In this document: piece by piece, positions 56,147 through 64,000 of the stretch | Position numbering within the stretch: the stretch's first letter is position 1 | Layout: every line of letters starts with the position of its first letter | Assembly: GCA_034440615.1 (NCBI GenBank) | Contig: JAOTOM010004277.1 | Location: 124,001 to 188,000 of the forward strand | Direction: 5' to 3' | Length of the DNA: 64,000 bases | DNA from: Ashinkailepas kermadecensis | Taxonomy: Eukaryota; Arthropoda; Thecostraca; Neolepadidae | Made by a program: the position numbers and the translations under genes | The notes under the pieces: generated by a model | The model's input: the letters and a program-made list of their open reading frames with translations, nothing else | Told to the model about the DNA's origin: nothing | Databases searched by the model: none

Positions 56147-56996
56147 TTAACCACAAGTTACCCCTCTCTGTCTTTCCGGTCATATCTTCACACCCCGTCT
56201 CGGGGTGGGGGGGGGGTGATTGATACAAACCCCCCATATTATCTCCAAACTGAGCGTCGCACGAAAACGAAAGAGGTGTCATCGGAAAGCGCTCGACGAG
56301 TAGGGACAGACACCCCCCCCCCAAAAAAAAAAATTGTATCCCCAAAAAAGTGACGTCACTAGGGGGCCTAGGTTTTCATCACTTACATCATGTTTTTGAC
56401 TGGGGAGTTCATTTTGGGGAGATTTGAAGAAAAAAATTGAATCAGAAAAGAAAGGCGAAATCGACCATGGCCCTAATTTTTTTGCCCATCCAAAATTCAA
56501 TGTTTTTAAAATTAATCAATTGAGTTCAATTTTCTTTAATTTTTAATTTTTGTAATGAGTAGAGCGGACCGATAAACGTTGTACGAAGTCAACTTGCTCT
56601 CATAAAAAACATGTTTACCTTAGCCAGAATCTTTGATTTTAGCTTTAATGGGCAAATGTGCAAAACTAGTAAGTAATCAAAAACTGAAAAAAAAACAAAT
56701 CCTCTGCTGCGTTTTGTTTCGTCCCTAAAGATAAGCAAACGCTGAAAGTTTCATTAAAATATCTATCCGTTAAAGCGTGACGACTGGTTGAACTTTTCTG
56801 GAGGTGACCTCACTTGACCTTGACTAACTCGTTGACCCTGGATGACCTGACCTCAAAATTTTGACACAACATGCCACATTGATGTGGGAAAATGTATGCC
56901 AAATTTAGGCGCGCTGCCGCACGCCGTTCTTCCACCATCCGCGGAAAACCCTGGCGGGAGGGGCGGGGGGCATATCCACGAGGCGGCGCGGATTAA
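56147..56996 (+). mobile_element. TTAA-flanked AGGTCA-rich element, copy 3 (decayed)
   Basis: The right end GCGGAAAACCCTGGCGGGAG through GGCGCGGATTAA (TTAA 56993-56996) aligns with the right ends of the elements at 59811-60830 and (reversed) 21224-22155. The left part has the same G-run/C-run hairpin (about 56198-56240) followed by an ATTATCTCC block. The AGGTCA cluster is at about 56803-56855 and includes TCAAGGTCA on the minus strand. The left boundary (TTAA 56147-56150) is uncertain. Confidence 0.55.
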
Positions 56997-58141
56997 GCTA
57001 CAGTTGTTCGTTAATTCAACCGCCATTCATCCACAACATATCAAACTTTTTTCCACAGCGCCTTCGAGTCACAGTCTCGGTCCGGCCATATATGAAGCAT
57101 GAAACGTTCTGTGCAGTGGCTTTTTCTGCTTCTTTCTTGATTGATGGCTTAGTGTTCATGAAGAAACAAGTGATGTAATACCTGCCTATCCAAAGTGATT
57201 TATCCCCTCCAACTACTCAGTCCACTAACAATTAAGACAAGGCAGATGTCTGCAAGTCGTGGTAATACATTAGGAAATACAACTGTATGCCAAAATTGTG
57301 AAGTACAGTCATCAAGACGTTGACGTTCATCGACCAACTTCTTTTAATTGGCCAATCTTCCGCAACCAGTGGAGGAAGCAAGCGCCTAACCGCATGTCGG
57401 GTGTTATAATACTTGTTTTTAATGAATATGAAAACATCAAGCAGTAGAAGCGATTGTACAGAACGTTTTATGCTCCTGGGACATGTTTACAATATATGTC
57501 GAATGACAATGCTGACCGGAAATCGTGCTGAATTCGCCGTAATTGCGCAAATTGAAAACATGACTATCGCGTTCATATTGCATTTATTTCGCCACCTTAC
57601 TTGATTATTACATTACCGGGTGACTGTACAGTCCACGCAAGATAACTTCATGCACGCTTCTTTGTGAACATTGTTAACTGGCCGTTAGGTATATTAACCG
57701 AGGCCGTTAGGTATATTATACATAAGCCGAGAATGCCCAACATACGTAGTCTTTAAAACTACGTGTCGTACCGCACTTTGACTTTTAAGCGACATCTCTC
57801 GTCGGGACGATTCATGGGAAATACAGTTTGATATAGTTATCTTCATTAATTCTTGAGATACCAAAGTATCCCGAACCATAGAAATTGAAAGTTTTTAGGC
57901 TTCGTGCGCGACCCGTAGAAAATTGGAACTTAAAATGTTGGTGCCAATGAACTCCAGATGTATAAAATAATGGGATAAACCTGTTGAAGCTATAACTTTT
58001 CACACTTGGCAAACTGAACATACCTCCTGTACAGATTTCTCCAGATGATATGACCAGGCAAGGTTTCGTCTGGGTATGCATGCATTCCGACTCGTCTTTT
58101 ATGGTTCGTCGCGGTACAAATCATTGGGAAGGTAATTATTT
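56997..58141. other. unassigned DNA
   Basis: No gene recognised. A short duplication of GGCCGTTAGGTATATTA lies near 57682-57720. Confidence 0.45.
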
Positions 58142-58156
58142 ACGCCGCAATTATTC

Positions 58157-58320
58157 GGGGACGAGTGGTATAGGTGTAAGATGCTCGTCTCACAATCGAA
58201 AGATTGTGGGTTCGAGTCTCACCTGCCGCTACTCTTCGCCCGCGACCAATCGGCGTGAGAGATTGGCGACGCTATATGACTCAACGGTCGACGTGTCGTA
58301 AAAACCAATAACCAACCATA
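58157..58320 (+). mobile_element. Val-like tRNA SINE, copy B
   Basis: Same family as 52473-52630, with the A box changed to GTGGTATAGGTGTAAGATGC and a five-A tail start. Target duplication ACGCCGCAATTATTC (58142-58156) versus ACACCGCAATTATTC (58321-58335), one mismatch. Confidence 0.92.
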
Positions 58321-58335
58321 ACACCGCAATTATTC

Positions 58336-58655
58336 AGTGAACAAATTGGCAAGCAAGTTGACGTGATGCTAACGTGATTAGGAAGATAATGGTAGCCGTG
58401 TGTTTTTGAAACTGTTGTAAAATATCGATGCGGCTCAGTCCAACGCCAGAATCAATGTATGCCGCGTTTACTCGACTGTTAAAATTCCCGATTACCATCG
58501 TTGGCCGACCACCACGCCGCACGTTTGGTCTGTTTCAGAGGGTGCACCATACTCTATGGCATTCTGGTGCTGCACACCGGCGCCCCCGCGCCAGTCGGTC
58601 TGAGCGGATGTTCAGCGCGCCCGCTGAACGCCTCCGCCGCTGCCTCCGCCGCGCC
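58336..58655. other. unassigned DNA
   Basis: No feature recognised. Confidence 0.4.
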
Positions 58656-58860
58656 GGTGGGGAGCGTGCAGGGGTCAAGAGAATGATTCTGTTCAGGGTG
58701 GGGACGCGGCCGGCCCGCGCCTGCGGGGAGTGTGCAGGGGGTCAGGGGAGTGATTCTGTTCAGGGTGGGGACGCGGCCGGCCCGCTCCTGCAGGGAGTGT
58801 GCAGGGGGTCAGGGGAGTGATCCTGTTCAGGGTGGGGACGCGGCCGGCCCGCGCCTGCGC
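58656..58860. repeat. 67-bp minisatellite, about 3 copies
   Basis: GATTCTGTTCAGGGTGGGGA recurs at 58685, 58752 and (with one change) 58819, spaced exactly 67 bp. Confidence 0.93.
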
Positions 58861-59810
58861 TGTGATTCCACCGTCCTCGGTGCCGCGGTCGGTGCGCCGA
58901 GACTTTCATGCCGTTTAGAAACCTGTATTGATGAGTCAGCTGTGGCTAGAGAGTGTTGCTGTAAACTGTTTGGGTAAGCTGTGCGGTTTGGTACAATGCC
59001 GATGACCCGGTCTTGCATTTGTGCTGACATGCTACTCCTATAGCCAAGTGTTTTCAGTGTATATTGTGAGATGGTTACCACTTGGATCCAAGTAGATGAA
59101 GTCATTGGACTCCCTTGATGATGTGCGTGGCACGGGATCGCTTTCATGCGAGCGTAATATGCATGTAGATTTCGTACAAGTATTTCGTCCTACCTCCCGA
59201 GTAGACGACGTTTCCGTTTGTATTCAGCAGCTGTGGCTACGAGGCTGATGTTTAGATGGTTCACGCTGTTTAGTGTTTTGTGTCGTGATCTGTCCCGCCG
59301 ACTCGCTACATTGGAGGCGGCCGCGTATGGCTTTCATTTGGTATCGCTGGCTGTTACCACCGCGCCTGGTGGCGCTCCCTGACCGTGGCTCGTGCCGGCT
59401 GCTGACGAGGAGCTCACCAGCAATCCCGCATATGGTTTAGTTCGATTGGGCGTGCAGCGTCGCACAGAGGTCATTCGTTTAGTTGCTGTAGCTGATGGCT
59501 CGCCGCGTGTTGCGTCTAGTCCGGTCCTGTCGGCGACGTGGCGCGCTCGCGCTAGTACAATGGTCGGAGGGAGGACGTGGCACTGTTGCTGCGCGCGCAC
59601 ACACACACTGCTTCCGTCTTGCCCATTTCCGGTTTTGTTGATATTTTGTGACTAAATAAACGTGACTCAACCAACTCCGTGGTGTTCGCGCAGAGTGCTG
59701 ATAGCTGGCCGCGATGTCGGTCGCACCTTGGTTTTCAGTCCTACGCTGGGACGGGTTCTACATGCGTGGTTGCAATGAACGTCCGATGCAATGCGTGCGT
59801 GTCTGTTTTA
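58861..59810. other. unassigned DNA
   Basis: No gene recognised. An AATAAA lies at about 59655 without an associated coding exon. Confidence 0.4.
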
Positions 59811-60830
59811 TTAACACTCGCACGTCCGGCGGTCCGCGCCAACTTCGCATGTCCGGGGGGGGGGGGCAGATGTCTGCCCCCCCCTAAGATCTCCAGAACT
59901 ATGCTAGGTAGCGACAAACGGAAAACGGTGTTGGATAGCTGGTGACAAGCTCTATCGAAAGTATTTCGGTCATTTTATCGCTCAGGTCAATATTTAGGTC
60001 ACTGGGTCATCATATGTCAAATTCGACCAGATCGGGTGGGACCCTCGGATATTGGCACATATCTCAGGACCTGTAACAGATAGAAACAAACTGCAAATGC
60101 TATTCGACAGCCCTTGAAATGTGCTATCGACATACGCTGTGTAATTTAAGGTCAGGTCAACAGATGGGTCACCGAAACTATGACCTCAGGTCAAGGTCAT
60201 GGGGTAGATTAGGAGGTCATGTAATATATCAATCGACACGTCTTGGCGATACAAGCACAATGATGGTAATTTCAGCCCTCTAGCTCAATGCAGTGCGATA
60301 TAATGCGCAGAAATGTGCTAGAGATTCCAGGTGACCTCAGCTAACCTTGGTGAGGTCACTGAGCAAAAATGTCAGCGGTGACATTGAGAATAGCTTTGAA
60401 CTACACGCCATAACCGTTGGAGGTCATTCCGAGAGCAAATATGTAACCAGGAAACATTTGTATATTTTACCATAGGCCTATAATGGGGAAGCCATGGCCG
60501 CGACCTGACCTCAGGTCAATGCTACAAAAAAACCGTGAGATACATATTATAGTCCTTGATAAGATCATGACGTGATGTAAGTTTGAAATCAATCTCCCAA
60601 TTATTGTGGGAGTGATGCCACTTAGAACTTCGAGGGATGTTGGGTCACTTCGCATGACCTGGTGACCTGACTTGTGATGACCCAGGGTCGAAAATTTCTG
60701 AGGATATGCGGAAAAGACCAATGAGCAGCCATGCGAGGATTGGCCTTGCTAACCCGATTAGTATGGCGGCAAAGTAGGAAAAACCGCAGGGGGGGGGCAG
60801 ATATCTTCCCCCCGGACGTGCGCGGGTTAA
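59811..60830 (+). mobile_element. TTAA-flanked AGGTCA-rich element, copy 2
   Basis: Bounded by TTAA at 59811-59814 and 60827-60830. Inverted termini CACTCGCACGTCCGG and CCCGCGCACGTCCGG (complement of right end). Both ends carry a G-run, a short palindrome (CAGATGTCTG or CAGATATCT) and a C-run, able to fold as hairpins. At least twelve AGGTCA/TGACCT half-sites lie inside, including TGACCTCAGGTCAAGGTCA (60181-60199) and TGACCTCAGGTCA (60506-60518). No open frame of transposase size; non-autonomous. Confidence 0.75.
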
Positions 60831-61715
60831 ACGCCAATAGGCGTAGTGCTCATGTAAAAAGCTGGCGGGGAACAAGTCCCTACCCACACCCACCCATCCA
60901 TCCATCCATCCATCCATGCAACACATTCCATCGCTGTTTTATGCTATGTCAAACGCAATGAGAACATAGAGGAAGTGGCTTAGGACAATCGTCGTTGTTC
61001 TACCCCCTTGAACGGACACCCGCCGACCACTCGCCCTGGCACGGCGTCACCTACACCACTGCCAAGCCACGTACAGACGTCTGCGGCGGACGGCATGCGG
61101 CGGGGCTGTAACGGCTCGGCGGGGCTGGTGCGCCGCCGAAGGCCCGACCGTTGTTGCCTGGCACAGACCCACTGTATGGAAGTGCGCAGACAAAGCTGGG
61201 TCTCGACGGTATGTCGCTAGAGTGATGCAACCGGAAGTGCGCCAAACATTGCACCGTCCTAGGCACGGCGTCTTCAGTGCTGTCTAGCTGATGCGAATGG
61301 TGTGCCCTTGAAATCAAATAGCAACCCAGACGCAAATTTTGTATCAGACATCTTGCGTGCTCGTCGGCGGATTCAGGGGAGGAGACAACTGGGAGCAGGT
61401 ACCGTCATGGATGGATGCGGTGCCTCTCTGACCGGTAAAAGACGTCCCTCTAGGAAGCAGGACGCTCCAGGGACCCTTGAGTTTTTTCAACCAAAGGCGT
61501 CTGAGTAGGAAAGACACCAATGTGGGATGATCGAATGCCGCCCCCCCCCTGTCTTAAAAAATTGTATCAGTCAGCTCGTCGGGACACAAACTCCCCATTC
61601 ATGCGTGTGCTGCGTCTTCAATAGGTGTGAATCGGGCATACACCTGTCTTATTCCTGTCTGGAGCGCATGGGTGCTCGTTCACAGAGGTTTGAGGGTCTC
61701 GTCTAACATACTGAG
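60831..61715. other. unassigned DNA with (CCAT)n
   Basis: A (CCAT)6 microsatellite is at about 60894-60917. No gene recognised in the rest. Confidence 0.5.
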
Positions 61716-61727
61716 CTGTGGCCACCC

Positions 61728-61888
61728 AGGGGGACGAGTGGTCTAGGGGTAAGATGCTCGTCTCACAATCGAAAGGTTGTGGGTTCGAGTCTCACCTGTC
61801 GCTACTCTTCGCTCGCGGCCAATCGGCGTGAGAGATTGGTGACGCTACATGACTCAACGGTCGACGTATCGTAAAACCAATAACCAAT
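61728..61888 (+). mobile_element. Val-like tRNA SINE, copy C
   Basis: Third member of the family, nearly identical in the tRNA-like head to copy A. Flanked by CTGTGGCCACCC at 61716-61727 and 61889-61900, a perfect 12-bp target duplication. Confidence 0.93.
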
Positions 61889-62016
61889 CTGTGGCCACCC
61901 CTCCAATCAAAATTCCTTGACATATGTCCTCCAATGAGGACATATAGGTATGTATATATGTATGGGGACCTTACAAAATAAGTGACTAAAATTCAAGTTT
62001 CGGAACAGTCGGGGAG

Positions 62017-62194
62017 TTTGTTTGTTTATTGGGTGGCTCTCCACACACTTTGTACACGATCACGGCTAATGGCGCCGCCCACTGTTTCGCCGGCGGGCCG
62101 CGGGGTTGGGAAATGTCCCAAGTGGTGCGAGCGTTGAACCCGGGACCTTTGGTACCCAGAGCTTAAGACCCCAACCACTCGGCCATCCCCGCCC
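62017..62194 (-). mobile_element. Leu-like tRNA SINE, minus strand
   Basis: Read on the minus strand: GGGGATGGCCGAGTGGTTGG (A box), TCTTAAG at the anticodon position as in Leu tRNAs, GGGTTCAACGC (B box), a body, and a tail ending CAATAAACAAACAAAC. Flanked by CGGAACAGTCGGGGAG (62001-62016) and CGGAAAAGTGGGGGAG (62195-62210), two mismatches in 16. A separate SINE family with an (AAAC)n tail. Confidence 0.85.
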
Positions 62195-62210
62195 CGGAAA
62201 AGTGGGGGAG

Positions 62211-62644
62211 GCTACGTAGGTGGGGTCTAGGGGGTCATCATGAAATGGTCGTTCCCCTCCCACTGAACCAAATTCTGTTACGTCACTGGTTCAGCATGGT
62301 CTGTCGAATATCTTGCTTCGATGATGAAGATAATCCTTTGCACTCATCCTGTAGGGCAGAGAGATATACCTATATCCTCACGTGATAATGGTTCCATCTC
62401 ATAGAATTGCACCTAACGGTGCGCGGCACAGACATTTAGGTGGTAAACAGGCAGGATTGCGTCCAAGGCCATATCAATATACCTGTCATTAGAGCGAGTC
62501 GAAAAGTTCTTTCTTGGGTGATTGACTGTGGAATCTCTGTATAGCCTTGCACTTTGGTATTCAGACATATCTGGTGTCTGCCCGGTGTTTGTGCACCGCG
62601 GACCTCCACCTCTGCATCCAATTAGACCTGTCGTTCGTGCCACC
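62211..62644. other. unassigned DNA
   Basis: No feature recognised; immediately precedes the candidate exon at 62645. Confidence 0.4.
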
Positions 62645-62714
62645 ATGGCCAGCAGGACGATTGGAGCTATTGAAGCTATCATGGCTAGTTTGCCGGAAAA
62701 TGTTGTGTTGGGTG
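62645..62714 (+). CDS. candidate first coding exon of an unknown gene (partial)
   Basis: An ATG in an optimal Kozak context (GCCACCATGG) opens a frame reading MASRTIGAIEAIMASLPENV and VLG, ending at a strong donor (GGTG|GTAAGT) in phase 1. I do not recognise the peptide. The next exon would lie beyond the segment I could assign, possibly outside the window. It could also be chance. Confidence 0.3.
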
Positions 62715-63199
62715 GTAAGTTCTCTGATGTAGTTTGGTTTGTTTGACCGTCCACTTTTTGCGACATAGGCTAGTTGCTAGCCAAAAACTAGTGCATGCTT
62801 GCTGGTCAATCACTTGAATTTAATATTAGTTTGGCTTCCAATGCTGGACCAGTGCTATATGCTATTGCTATGGATTGTTGTGCAGATATCTGACTGTTTT
62901 GCCCTGTCCTTTGTGCAAAATTGGTATTTATACAGAAGTCCCTGAGAACAAATCAGTAAAAATGATGTGGATTTGACTTGAAGCTTACATAGCAGCTTTG
63001 TCCCTAATCACTTTTTTTCTGGGGGTGAGGGAATTGCTCATAGTTGGTATATTCACCATTTAGAATAACTGCACTTGCTGCTGATATGGATGATGTAGCA
63101 GAAACAGTGACTGTTTCTGTGGCATGATAATTTATTTGTTTGTGCTACTTGTGAGCTTGCAAGAATAATTCATGTTTTATGTTCAGGATTTTATATATA
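62715..63199. other. unassigned AT-rich DNA
   Basis: Contains a 21-bp palindrome CAGAAACAGTGACTGTTTCT G (63099-63119). No exon recognised. Confidence 0.4.
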
Positions 63200-64000
63200 T
63201 AGGTACATATTGGTAAAGAAGAAGCCATCAGGCCAAGTTTTGGTTTAAAATATTCTTTTCTGATGCTTTCTGATCTGATTTTAATGAATTTGTTATTCAT
63301 TTTTTTTTACATGCAACTTCTTAAGATATATGGGTCCAAGTTGAAGTACTTCCGTGTCAATTAAGCAGTTATTTCACCAAGAAAAGAAGATAAAAATTCA
63401 TTCAAACTGCATTCAAAACATCAGAAAAACATTTTTGACAATGGAAATACATATTATTCCCTCTCTCCAACAAAATGTGGGTCAAGTGTGGGGGTTTGGT
63501 TTGGGTGCATAGTATATAAGGAAGAATAATGCATAATTTCAAACAGAAAAGCCTAACTTAAACTACAGATGTGCGAGTAGCTAAAACCTATGGATGTTGG
63601 ATCATCCATATGGATGTTGGATGACCTAAAATATACTGATGCCAGATATTCCAAGATCTGTGAATCTGAAATATTTGGGTATTATTGCAGTTCAAGGTAA
63701 CCACAACACAAGTTATGCACATATTTTACCTCCATTAAGCATACAAAGGGCTTGGTTAAGTTAGGTTGGATAGCTTAGGTTTTTTAAGTTTGATTTTTCC
63801 CACAAAATTAAACAAGAATATAAATAAATTTTGGAAATTGTTCACAAAAAGTGGTTATGTTAGGTTGCAATGGTCTATGTTTTTTTGTTGTTGGAAAAAT
63901 GTTAAGAAAATAAACTGTATGCAATTATTCACTAATTTTTTTGATTTTTCTCGAATGGTAGGTTAGTCTATGTTGAATTATTCTTTCATTTGGGAAACAT
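63200..64000 (+). repeat. TTAGG-bearing dispersed repeat, plus copy (runs off the window)
   Basis: Co-linear with 15990-16434 (blocks around 63340-63610) and with 19800-20050 (GGTTAAGTTAGGTTGG, TAGCTTAGGTTTTTTAAGTT, GGTTATGTTAGGTT). It lacks the LINE found between those two segments, so it gives an uninterrupted reference for the family. Confidence 0.65.

Noticed and set aside
62120..62194. A functional tRNA-Leu gene on the minus strand
   Set aside because: The same reasons apply: fused SINE body, (AAAC)n-type tail and flanking duplications.

Overview
This is animal nuclear DNA, most likely from an arthropod and perhaps a crustacean. The only clearly assignable cellular gene is split into 11 short, GC-rich coding exons with consensus GT/AG junctions. 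The DNA between exons is full of LINEs, tRNA-derived SINEs, minisatellites and foldback elements, plus TTAGG-type (arthropod telomere-like) motifs scattered inside a dispersed repeat. The species cannot be read from the sequence; the arthropod lean is inference.

Layout. 1-11 kb: simple repeats and minisatellites (30/31-bp, 47-bp and 35-bp units) in otherwise unassigned DNA. 11.3 kb: one isolated exon encoding the start of a THAP zinc finger. 13.5-20.3 kb: copies of an AT-rich TTAGG-bearing repeat, a foldback element, and a 5'-truncated frameshifted CR1-like LINE (+ strand). 21.2-22.2 kb: a TTAA-flanked element rich in AGGTCA motifs. 22.26-55.42 kb (+ strand): a lipin (phosphatidate phosphatase) gene. 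55.4-64 kb: two more TTAA/AGGTCA elements, two copies of a Val-like tRNA SINE, a Leu-like tRNA SINE, a minisatellite, one candidate exon and another copy of the TTAGG-bearing repeat.

The lipin gene. All eleven exons join in phase to a 961-residue protein with the N-Lip domain (exons 1-3), a polybasic stretch (exon 3), the middle domain ending in a tryptophan-rich motif (exon 5) and the C-Lip haloacid-dehalogenase-type catalytic domain with DIDGT (exon 7) and LGHIL (exon 8). Its introns host most of the repeats. Intron 2 holds a giant inverted 16-bp array. Intron 3 holds a SINE ending in (TA)n. Introns 5 and 7 end in CTGAC-rich tandem arrays next to the acceptor. Intron 9 holds an apparently intact antisense CR1-like LINE with both ORFs, inserted into a 45-bp minisatellite, plus two 3' fragments of a second LINE. 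Intron 10 holds three more minisatellites, a tRNA SINE and a 50-bp tail-only insertion.

Systems view. The two most unusual themes are (i) a family of about 1-kb TTAA-flanked elements carrying many nuclear-receptor half-sites, one ending about 110 bp before the lipin start codon, and (ii) a LINE, a tRNA SINE and 50-53-bp insertions that share one 3' tail and several of which show clear target-site duplications, as expected for a LINE that mobilises anything carrying its tail.
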